From Amorphus sp040750475 (GTDB taxonomy: Bacteria; Pseudomonadota; Alphaproteobacteria; Rhizobiales; Amorphaceae): DNA of 64,000 nt. Numbering within the stretch: the stretch's first letter is position 1; every line of letters starts with the position of its first letter. The DNA is taken from contig NZ_JABJVY010000003.1 of NCBI RefSeq assembly GCF_040750475.1, forward strand, positions 258,410-322,409, written 5' to 3'. The notes below the pieces were generated by a model. The model was given only the letters and a program-made list of their open reading frames with translations. It did no database searches and was not told the origin of the DNA. Shown here piece by piece: positions 32,747 through 39,726 of this stretch. Made by a program: the position numbers and the translations under genes.

Positions 32747-33601
32747 TTACGAACGCAACAGCTCGTTGATCGATGTCTTCGCCCGGGTGCGCTCGTCGAC
32801 ACGCTTCACGATCACCGCGCAGGCAAGCGACGGCCCCGGCGTGCCGTCGGGCAGCGGCTTACCGGGCAGCGCGCCCGGCACGACCACGGAATAAGGCGGC
32901 ACTTCGCCGACGAAGATCTCTCCGGTCTCGCGATCGACGATCTTGGTGGACGCACCGATGAAGACGCCCATGGACAACACCGCGCCCTCGCCGACGAAGA
33001 CGCCTTCGGCGAGCTCCGAGCGCGCGCCGATGAAGCAATTGTCCTCGATGATGACCGGGCCCGCCTGCAACGGCTCCAGCACGCCGCCGATGCCGACGCC
33101 GCCGGAGATGTGGCAATTCTCGCCGATCTGGGCGCAGCTACCGACGGTCGCCCAGGTGTCGATCATGGTGCCGGCACCGACAAAGGCGCCGAGATTGACG
33201 AAGGAGGGCATCAGCACGACGCCGGGCGCCACATGGGCGGAGCGGCGCACGATGGCGCCAGGAACCGCGCGGAAGCCCGCCGCCTCGAAGTCGCTGGAGC
33301 CCCAGCCCGCGAACTTGGACGGCACCTTGTCCCACCAGGCGCCGCCACCCGGTCCGCCGGGAATCACCGTCATCGGATTCAGCCGGAAGGAGAGCAGAAC
33401 AGCCTTCTTCAGCCATTCGTTCACGACCCACTCGCCGTCACGCTTTTCCGCGACGCGCGCCTCTCCCCGATCCAGAAGGCCGAGAGCCGCCTCGACGGAT
33501 TCGCGCACTTCGCCACCCGTCTCCGCGCCAATCGAGGATCGGCTCTCGAAAGCCTCGTCGATGATGGAGGCAAGGGCTTCGGGCGTGGCAGCAGCGGTCA
33601 T
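32747..33601 (-). CDS. dapD: Tetrahydrodipicolinate N-succinyltransferase
   Basis: Transfers succinyl from succinyl-CoA to tetrahydrodipicolinate, committing to the succinylase route of diaminopimelate and lysine synthesis. The 284-residue protein has an N-terminal helical domain and then a left-handed beta-helix of imperfect hexapeptide repeats (VPGAIVRRSAHVAPGVVLMPSFVNLGAFVGAGTMID and GENCHISGGVGIGGVL), as in trimeric acyltransferases. The ATG at 33601 is chosen because GGAG lies seven bases before it, against only one base for the ATG two codons upstream. It heads the dap cluster. Confidence 0.97.
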   Translation of the reverse strand: MTAAATPEALASIIDEAFESRSSIGAETGGEVRESVEAALGLLDRGEARVAEKRDGEWVVNEWLKKAVLLSFRLNPMTVIPGGPGGGAWWDKVPSKFAGWGSSDFEAAGFRAVPGAIVRRSAHVAPGVVLMPSFVNLGAFVGAGTMIDTWATVGSCAQIGENCHISGGVGIGGVLEPLQAGPVIIEDNCFIGARSELAEGVFVGEGAVLSMGVFIGASTKIVDRETGEIFVGEVPPYSVVVPGALPGKPLPDGTPGPSLACAVIVKRVDERTRAKTSINELLRS

Positions 33602-33754
33602 CGACATTCTCCAAAGAAGGGCGTCCGGTCGGCGCACCATCCGCTCTCCCGATTCGGTGGCGCCGGCAGCGGACCTGGACGGTCGCGGCGGACGATAGCG
33701 GCGGCGGCGGTCGAGTCAACGTCTGCGCAGGCGCACCCGCGCAGGCAGCGCCAC

Positions 33755-34492
33755 TCAGGCGGACGCCGGTGCGATCCGCTCCAGGAAGGTGGCAAGATGG
33801 TCGGTCACGAATTCGATGTGCGGGGCGGTGCGCCCCTCCAGCTCCCAGCTTTCGCGAAACACCTCCCGGGTGCCTTCCGGAACCACCAGGACGGTGCGCA
33901 TTCCGAGCTCGCTCGGCACTGAGAGATTGCGCGCCAGATCCTCGAACATCGCCGCAGACGCCGGCCGGATGCCGTGCTTTTCGAAGAAGCGCTCGTAGGT
34001 CTCCTGGTGCGGTTTCGGCAACAGGTCGGCGGCGACGATATCGAAGATATCCTCGAAATGCTCGGTGATGCCGAGCCGTCCGGCCACCTTTTCGGCATGG
34101 CTGCGCGCGCCATTGGTCATGATGAAGCGGCGTCCCGGCAAGGCGGCGATCGCCGCGCCCAGGCGCGGGTCCGGATCGAGATGGGAATGGTCGATGTCGT
34201 GGACATATTCCAGGAAATCGTCGCTCGAGATCTCGTGTTCCATCATCAACCCGCGCAGGGTCGTACCATAGCGACGATAATAGTCCTTCTGGATCTCCTG
34301 CGCGGCGTCCGCCTCCAACCCCAACAGCCGCTGCACATAGTCGCGGATGCGGACGTTCACCTGATCGAACAGGTTGGAGTGCGCCGGGTAGAGCGTGTTG
34401 TCGAGATCGAACACCCAGGTGTCGACATGGCGAAACGCCGCCGCCAACGGCTCGTCCGTCCCCACGCCCGGCGTGTCATTTTCGGTCCGCAC
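33755..34492 (-). CDS. HAD-family pyrimidine 5'-nucleotidase (SDT1/YjjG-like)
   Basis: A 245-residue cytosolic phosphatase, probably acting on pyrimidine nucleoside monophosphates. It has WVFDLDNTLYP with the nucleophile Asp and acid Asp, FIMTNGARSHAEKV as motif II, KPHQETYERFF with the motif III Lys, and MFEDLARNLSVPSELGM as motif IV, though the usual DD is ED here. This subgroup is widespread in alphaproteobacteria and often stands upstream of dapD, as it does here with a 150-base gap. Substrate preference is inferred from the family. Confidence 0.88.
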   Translation of the reverse strand: MRTENDTPGVGTDEPLAAAFRHVDTWVFDLDNTLYPAHSNLFDQVNVRIRDYVQRLLGLEADAAQEIQKDYYRRYGTTLRGLMMEHEISSDDFLEYVHDIDHSHLDPDPRLGAAIAALPGRRFIMTNGARSHAEKVAGRLGITEHFEDIFDIVAADLLPKPHQETYERFFEKHGIRPASAAMFEDLARNLSVPSELGMRTVLVVPEGTREVFRESWELEGRTAPHIEFVTDHLATFLERIAPASA

Positions 34493-34604
34493 GTCCGACC
34501 GTCCTTTCGTTTCCCCAATTGAATCCGGAGGCTGTCAGAAACAGAAAGCGGCGCTGTGGCACAGCGCCATGCGCCGATCCCCGACAGGGTCCGTCCGGCC
34601 CTGC

Positions 34605-34937
34605 TCAGGACGGTGTCCTGGCGGCCTTCTCCTCAAGCCCGGTCTGGCCGGTGCGGTTTGCAAGCTCCGCGACCACATCCTGGTAGGAAACACCGGCGAC
34701 CTCTAGCAGCACCAGCAGATGGTAGAGCACGTCGGCGGCTTCCGCACGCAGGCCCTCGGCATCTCCCTCCACCGCGGCGACGATCGCCTCCACGGCCTCC
34801 TCGCCGAACTTTCGCGCGCAATGGGCCTGGCCCTTGTGCGCCAGCTTTGCGGTGTAGGACCTGGACGGGTCGGCCTTGGCCCGTTCCGCGATGGTGGCCG
34901 CCAGAGTGGCGAGATCGAAGGCGCTTGCCGTACTCAT
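34605..34937 (-). CDS. hisE: Phosphoribosyl-ATP diphosphatase
   Basis: Second step of histidine synthesis: hydrolyses phosphoribosyl-ATP to phosphoribosyl-AMP. A 110-residue protein with the MazG-like helical motif KLAHKGQAHCARKFGEEAVEAIVAAVEGDAEGLRAEAADVLYHLLVLLE, whose Glu and Asp residues bind Mg2+. Its ATG overlaps the hisF stop (ATGA), so it closes the his operon by translational coupling. HisI, the next enzyme, is not in the window. Confidence 0.95.
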   Translation of the reverse strand: MSTASAFDLATLAATIAERAKADPSRSYTAKLAHKGQAHCARKFGEEAVEAIVAAVEGDAEGLRAEAADVLYHLLVLLEVAGVSYQDVVAELANRTGQTGLEEKAARTPS

Positions 34938-35707
34938 GTCAGGCGCACCGGGATGCCGGCGGCGGCCATGGCCTCCTTGGCCTCGCGGATGGAATAGGTC
35001 CCGAAGTGGAAGATCGAGGCGGCAAGGACCGCAGACGCATGGCCGTCGCGCACGCCCTCGACCAGATGCTCCAGGGTGCCGACGCCGCCGGAGGCGATCA
35101 CCGGAATGGTCACCGTGTCGGTGACGGCACGGGTCAGCTCGATGTCGTAGCCGTCCTTGGTGCCGTCCCGGTCCATGGAGGTGAGCAGCAGTTCGCCTGC
35201 GCCGAGCATTTCCACCTCGCGCGCATATTCCAGAACGTCGATCTTCGCCGAGCGCCGTCCACCATGGGTGAAGACCTCCCAGCGCGGCGGTTCGCCGGAG
35301 GCGCTCACGCGCTTGCCGTCGATCGCGACCACGATGCACTGGCTGCCGAATTTCTCCGCCGCGCGGCGCACGAATTCCCGGTCGTTCACCGCCGCGGTGT
35401 TGATGGAGACCTTGTCGGCGCCGGCAAGCAGGAGCTGGCGAATGTCGTCGTTGGAGCGCACTCCGCCGCCGACGGTCACCGGCATGAAGCAGACCTCGGC
35501 GGTGCGCCGCACCACGTCGAGAATGATCGACCGTTCCTCGTGGCTGGCGGTGATGTCGAGAAAGCAAAGCTCGTCGGCACCGGCGGAATCGTAGGCGATC
35601 GCGGCCTCCACCGGGTCGCCGGCATCGATCAGATCGACGAACTGGACGCCCTTGACCACACGGCCTTCGTGCACGTCGAGACAGGGGATGACACGGGTCT
35701 TCAGCAC
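34934..35707 (-). CDS. hisF: Imidazole glycerol phosphate synthase, cyclase subunit
   Basis: A 257-residue (beta/alpha)8 barrel that uses ammonia from HisH to make imidazole glycerol phosphate and AICAR. MLKTRVIPCLDVHEGRVVKG gives the catalytic Asp of CLDV; GGGVRSNDDIRQLLLAGADKVSINTAAV and LLTSMDRDGTKDGYD, with the second Asp, and ASGGVGTLEHLVEG follow. The start codon is GTG. It partners HisH, two genes upstream, with HisA between. Confidence 0.97.
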   Translation of the reverse strand: MLKTRVIPCLDVHEGRVVKGVQFVDLIDAGDPVEAAIAYDSAGADELCFLDITASHEERSIILDVVRRTAEVCFMPVTVGGGVRSNDDIRQLLLAGADKVSINTAAVNDREFVRRAAEKFGSQCIVVAIDGKRVSASGEPPRWEVFTHGGRRSAKIDVLEYAREVEMLGAGELLLTSMDRDGTKDGYDIELTRAVTDTVTIPVIASGGVGTLEHLVEGVRDGHASAVLAASIFHFGTYSIREAKEAMAAAGIPVRLT

Positions 35708-35747
35708 GGGATCGACGCCTTGGCTAGCTCAACCATGTCTACTCCAC

Positions 35748-36509
35748 TCACCGGCCGGCCACAATCGAAGGCGAAGGCGCGGCAGCCTGCCGCAACCGGG
35801 CGAGCGCCGCCTTCGGATCCAACCGACCGTCATAAAGCGCACGCCCGGCGATGGCGCCGGCAAGGCGCGCCGCATCGGGCTGGGCCAGCCGTTCGATGTC
35901 GTCCATGCCCTTAAGGCCGCCGGACGCGATCACCGGAATGTCGACGACGTCGGCGAGTGCCAGCGTCTCGTCCATGTTGAGCCCGGCGAGCATCCCGTCG
36001 CGGGCGATGTCGGTGTAGATGATCGCCGCCACGCCGGCGTCCTCGAACCGGCGCGCGAGGTCGACGGCCTTGGTCTCGGCGGTTTCCGCCCAGCCCTCGA
36101 CGGCGACCAGCCCGGCGCGGGCGTCGATACCGACGGCGATCCGGCCCGGATGGGCCCGGCAGGCTTCGATCACAAGCTCCGGATTGCGCAAGGCGGCGGT
36201 GCCCAGGATCACGCGGGTGACGCCGCGGGCGAGCCAGGCGTCGATGCCGGCCATGTCGCGAATGCCGCCGCCGAGCTGCACCGGAATGTCGACGGCAGCC
36301 AGGATCGCCTCGACCGGTTTGGTGTTTTCACTGCGGCCGGCGAACGCTCCGTTCAGATCGACGATGTGCAGCCACTCGAAGCCGGCGGCCGCAAACGCGG
36401 CGGCTTGGGCGGCCGGATCGTCGTTGAAGACGGTGGCACGCGCCATATCGCCCTGCAGCAGGCGAACACAGGCGCCGTCCTTGAGATCGATGGCGGGAAA
36501 GAGGATCAC
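35748..36509 (-). CDS. hisA: ProFAR isomerase
   Basis: Fourth step of histidine synthesis: an Amadori rearrangement of ProFAR to PRFAR. A 253-residue (beta/alpha)8 barrel: ILFPAIDLKDGACVRLLQGD at the start with the catalytic Asp, VQLGGGIRDMAGIDAWLARGVTRVILGTAAL, and the second Asp in YTDIARDGMLAG. The GTG at 36509 is chosen because it overlaps the hisH stop as GTGA and gives the standard ILFPAIDLK N-terminus; the frame is open three codons further upstream. Confidence 0.96.
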   Translation of the reverse strand: MILFPAIDLKDGACVRLLQGDMARATVFNDDPAAQAAAFAAAGFEWLHIVDLNGAFAGRSENTKPVEAILAAVDIPVQLGGGIRDMAGIDAWLARGVTRVILGTAALRNPELVIEACRAHPGRIAVGIDARAGLVAVEGWAETAETKAVDLARRFEDAGVAAIIYTDIARDGMLAGLNMDETLALADVVDIPVIASGGLKGMDDIERLAQPDAARLAGAIAGRALYDGRLDPKAALARLRQAAAPSPSIVAGR

Positions 36510-37159
36510 GGGTCCCACTTCAAAAAGTTCGTCAAGAGCGCGATGCCGAGCTTCTCGCTCTTCTCCGGATGGAATTGAGTGCCGACCACGTTGTCGCGCG
36601 CCACGATCGCGGTCACCGGACCGGCATAGTCGGTGGTGGCGACGACGTCGGCGCGGTCGGCGGCGGCAAGGTGATAGGAGTGCACGAAATAAGCGTGCCA
36701 GCCCTCCGGACCGGTCGGAATCCCTTCAAGCACCGGGTGGGTCTTCACGACGTCGAGGGTGTTCCAGCCCATGTGGGGGATCTTCAGCGACGGGTCGGAT
36801 GGCGTGATCCGGACGACGTCGCCGCGGATCCAGCCGAACCCAGGCGTGACTTCGTATTCCAGGCCGCGCTCGGCCATGAGCTGCATGCCCACGCAGATGC
36901 CCAGGAACGGCGCGCCTCGGTGTTCGACCGCGCCCTTGATCGATTCGATCATGTCGGGCTCGGTCTCCAGCCCGCGCCGGCAGTCGGCGAACGCACCGAC
37001 ACCGGGCAGGATCAGCCGATCGGCGTTGACGACGCGGTCGGTGTCGGCAGTCACCTTAAGATTGATCTCGACGCCGCCCTCCGAAGCCGCCCGTTCGACC
37101 GCCTTGGCGGCCGAGCGCAGGTTGCCGGACCCGTAGTCGACGATGACGACGTTCATCAT
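36506..37159 (-). CDS. hisH: Imidazole glycerol phosphate synthase, glutaminase subunit
   Basis: Releases ammonia from glutamine and channels it to HisF. A 217-residue class-I amidotransferase: VIVDYGSGNLRS at the start, LPGVGAFADC as the oxyanion region, nucleophile Cys in FLGICVGMQLM, and the His-Glu pair in VGTQFHPEKSEKLG. The ATG at 37159 overlaps the stop of the DUF2628 gene by four bases; a second ATG follows at once. Confidence 0.96.
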   Translation of the reverse strand: MMNVVIVDYGSGNLRSAAKAVERAASEGGVEINLKVTADTDRVVNADRLILPGVGAFADCRRGLETEPDMIESIKGAVEHRGAPFLGICVGMQLMAERGLEYEVTPGFGWIRGDVVRITPSDPSLKIPHMGWNTLDVVKTHPVLEGIPTGPEGWHAYFVHSYHLAAADRADVVATTDYAGPVTAIVARDNVVGTQFHPEKSEKLGIALLTNFLKWDP

Positions 37160-37674
37160 GACGTCGCTCCCTTGTTGGGGAAAAGGCCGAGGATGCCCGG
37201 TTCGCCCGGCGCACGCGGCGCGGCCGGCCGCCAGGTGACCTCGGCGGAACGCGCCTGGGCGGTGGGGGTATGGGTTCTTCCGGCCGAGGTCTCGGTTTCG
37301 AGCCACTTAGCGAAGAAGCGGCGTTCGCAGTCGGTGCGCTTGCTGCCGCTCACGATGCCGGCAAAGCGATAGCCGCGCTTCAAGAGCGCCCAGCGCTTCA
37401 GCCCGTTCGCCTCGAAGCCGACCACCACGGACAGCGCAACGGCCGCGATCCCCGGAAACGGTCCGCCGACCTCGGAGAGCACGAATTCGAGCCCGATCGA
37501 AACGATCAGGAACAGGACCAAAAGCAACCACAGACGATTGAACAGGAACCAGAGCACCGGAAACAGCAGCGCGAGCCAGGAGAAGCCATCGCGCACGAAC
37601 ACGGCCCGCTCCAGGGTCTGGTCGAGATCCGGCGACTTGCCGGGCGGGGGAAGCAAGACCGTGTAGACGGCCAT
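37156..37674 (-). CDS. DUF2628 membrane protein inside the his operon
   Basis: A 172-residue protein. It begins MAVYTVLLPPPGKSPDLDQTLERAVFVRDGFSWLALLFPVLWFLFNRLW, the DUF2628 pattern (a short soluble start and then helices). Two or three hydrophobic segments are followed by a polar C-terminal tail that starts with an Arg/Lys-rich stretch. The function is unknown. It lies between hisB and hisH and overlaps hisH by four bases. The same insertion is common in Hyphomicrobiales his operons; whether it has anything to do with histidine is unknown. Confidence 0.86.
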   Translation of the reverse strand: MAVYTVLLPPPGKSPDLDQTLERAVFVRDGFSWLALLFPVLWFLFNRLWLLLVLFLIVSIGLEFVLSEVGGPFPGIAAVALSVVVGFEANGLKRWALLKRGYRFAGIVSGSKRTDCERRFFAKWLETETSAGRTHTPTAQARSAEVTWRPAAPRAPGEPGILGLFPNKGATS

Positions 37675-37770
37675 GGCAATGTCCTTAGAGGCTGTTGTCT
37701 GCGGGGAGCGCGGAAACCGAACCATCCGACCTATGAGCCGAACCGGTTCCCGTGTTCTCCGGAACGCGTC

Positions 37771-38367
37771 CTAATCTCCAAGCCGGCCTTTGGTCGACGG
37801 CACCTCGTCGGCCCGGCGCGGATCGATCGCGACGGCCGCGCCGAGACAGCGCGCCACCGCCTTGAAGCAGCTTTCGGCGATGTGATGGTTGTTGTCGCCG
37901 TAAAGCGTCTCCACGTGAAGCGTAATGTGCGCGTTGGTGGCGAAGGCGCGCATGAATTCCGCCACCAGCTCGGTGTCGAAACTGCCGATCTTCGGCGCGG
38001 AAAAGGGAGCGCGGAACTCCAGATAGGGCCGGCCGGAAATATCGATCGCCGCGCGCGTCAGGGTCTCGTCCATCGGCAGATAGGCATCGGCGTAACGCGT
38101 GATGCCCTTGCGATCGCCAAGGGCTTCGCGCACCGCCTGGCCGAGCGCGATGCCGGTGTCCTCCACGCTGTGGTGATCGTCGATGTGCAGGTCGCCCTCG
38201 CAGCGCACCGTCAGGTCGATCAGCGAATGTCGGCCGAGCTGGTCCAGCATATGGTCGAAGAATCCGACGCCGGTCGAGATGGACGTGCGCCCGCGCCCGT
38301 CGAGGTCGACCTCGACGGAGATGGACGTTTCCTTGGTCTGACGGACGATGGTCGCGGTCCGCGGCAC
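37771..38367 (-). CDS. hisB: Imidazoleglycerol-phosphate dehydratase
   Basis: Dehydrates imidazole glycerol phosphate to imidazole acetol phosphate, with two Mn2+ ions. The 198-residue protein is the stand-alone dehydratase, without the phosphatase domain found in E. coli HisB. Two metal-binding motifs with paired His and Glu are visible: GVGFFDHMLDQLGRHSLIDL plus DLHIDDHHSVEDTGIALG in the first half, and FMRAFATNAHITLHVETLYGDNNHHIAESCFKA in the second. The start is GTG. First gene of the his run, with a RIME-like repeat just upstream. Confidence 0.97.
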   Translation of the reverse strand: MPRTATIVRQTKETSISVEVDLDGRGRTSISTGVGFFDHMLDQLGRHSLIDLTVRCEGDLHIDDHHSVEDTGIALGQAVREALGDRKGITRYADAYLPMDETLTRAAIDISGRPYLEFRAPFSAPKIGSFDTELVAEFMRAFATNAHITLHVETLYGDNNHHIAESCFKAVARCLGAAVAIDPRRADEVPSTKGRLGD

Positions 38368-38382
38368 CGGTGCTTTCCTCTA

Positions 38383-38481
38383 TAGCGTTTCCGGGCGAAG
38401 TGGAGAGCTGTCGCCATCCGGAAACGCGTTGAAACAATGAGTTAGAGCCGTTTGGCGATTTTTCGAATTGCAGAACGGCTC
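38383..38481 (-). repeat. RIME-like dispersed intergenic repeat, copy 7
   Basis: On the minus strand: GAGCCGTTCTGCAATTCG, an inverted AACGGCTC, TAACTCATTGTTTCAACGC and the second hairpin around CCACTTCGCCCGGAAACGC. It lies between hisB and the divergent pyrF, so it is part of the promoter region of one or both. Confidence 0.7.
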
Positions 38482-38610
38482 AAAAGGTGGAGACGAACGG
38501 AAGGCGCCTTGTAACAATCTGCTTCGCGATTGAAAAGAATCACGCATCGAGGGTACGCCCTCCCGGCCGCTTGTCGGCATGGAGCGGCAAGGTCAGATGA
38601 AGGAGATCCG

Positions 38611-39318
38611 ATGCGCTTGAAGCCCAACCGGCCGGTGGACCGGCTCATCCTCGGCCTCGACGTGCCGACCGTCTCGGAAGCGGAGGCGATCGTCTCAGAG
38701 ACGATCGGCACCGTGGGTGCCTACAAGATCGGCCTGGAACTGATCTATGCCGGCGGTCTCGATCTCGCCCGCCGGCTCACGGCCCAGGGCGAGACCGTGT
38801 TCCTGGACACCAAACTGCTCGACATCGACAACACGGTCGCGAACGCGGTGCGCTCGATCCTGAAGACCGGCGCGGTGATGGTGACCGTGCACGCCTATCC
38901 TAAGGCGATCGCGGCAGCGGCGAATGCCGCCCTCGGCCACGACATGATGATCCTCGGCGTGACGGTGCTGACCTCCATGGACGACGACGACCTGGCGGAG
39001 GCCGGACTGAAAGGGCCGGTCGCAAACTTGGTCGCGGATCGGGCGCAGAAGGCGGTGGCGAACGGGGCCGACGGGCTGGTGTGCTCGGCGTTGGAAGTCG
39101 GCGAACTTCGCCAGAAGCTCGGCAGCCAGGTGGTGCTGATCACCCCCGGCATCCGTCCTGCGGGCGCAAAAGCTGACGACCAGAAGCGGGTGGTGACCCC
39201 GGCCGAAGCCATCCAGGCCGGGGCCGACTATCTGGTGGTCGCGCGCCCGATCCTGAACGCCGACAATAGGCGGGCGGCCGCCGAGGCGATCGTCCAGGAG
39301 ATCTCCGGAGCGCTTTGA
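38611..39318 (+). CDS. pyrF: Orotidine 5'-phosphate decarboxylase
   Basis: Last step of UMP synthesis. The 235-residue barrel carries LILGLDVPTVSEAEAIV, the catalytic D-x-K-x-x-D in FLDTKLLDIDNTV, VTVHAYPKAI, and LITPGIRPAGAKADDQKRVVTPAEAIQAGADYLVVARPI. AAGGAG sits six bases before the ATG at 38611, which fixes the start although the frame is open 27 codons further up. Confidence 0.97.
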   Translation: MRLKPNRPVDRLILGLDVPTVSEAEAIVSETIGTVGAYKIGLELIYAGGLDLARRLTAQGETVFLDTKLLDIDNTVANAVRSILKTGAVMVTVHAYPKAIAAAANAALGHDMMILGVTVLTSMDDDDLAEAGLKGPVANLVADRAQKAVANGADGLVCSALEVGELRQKLGSQVVLITPGIRPAGAKADDQKRVVTPAEAIQAGADYLVVARPILNADNRRAAAEAIVQEISGAL

Positions 39319-39667
39319 GCAAATCTCAGGAAAAGTGGGAACCGGTTTTCCTTCGGTTCTTTTCGCTCACGACAGTCGCGCGTTGCGCGACGTCTCCGCG
39401 GGGGCGGCCTGTCCGGCCGGCGCGCGGTCGCGCGCCGGCGGACGGACACCGGGAACTTGGGAGCCGGTTTTCCGTCCGAGATTTGCGGGAAGAAAGAGCA
39501 AATCTCGGGAAAAGTGGGCACCGGGGTTGCTCCAAACGCCGCTCATTCCCGCTTGCGCGGGAATGAGCGGCGTTTGAGGTGAGCGCGGCGGCCAAATGTC
39601 GTCCGCTCGTGCTGGTGGAAGCTGGTCCTCCCAAGACCGCTCGCTCCTGGAACCGACCTTTAATACG
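39319..39667. repeat. Repeat-packed intergenic region after pyrF
   Basis: Two partial RIME-like second halves (about 39319-39362 and 39462-39530; AGGAAAAGTGGGAACCGG and GAGCCGGTTTTCCGTCC) flank a very GC-rich hairpin run (about 39370-39460). A perfect 44-base palindrome follows at 39533-39576 with 20-base arms and a TTGC loop, carrying the REP core CTCATTCCCGC/GCGGGAATGAG. There is no gene. Confidence 0.72.
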
Positions 39668-39699
39668 GAAAACGGCGGCGATCCGGAGATCGCCGCCGT
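39668..39699 (-). terminator. Terminator-like hairpin behind the cytochrome c gene
   Basis: On the minus strand a 12-bp perfect stem (39688-39699 with 39672-39683, loop of four) is followed by TTTTCC. It lies 27 bases past the stop. The T run is short, so strength is uncertain. Confidence 0.62.
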
Positions 39700-39726
39700 C
39701 TGCATTTCGTCGACCTGATCGGGGAG

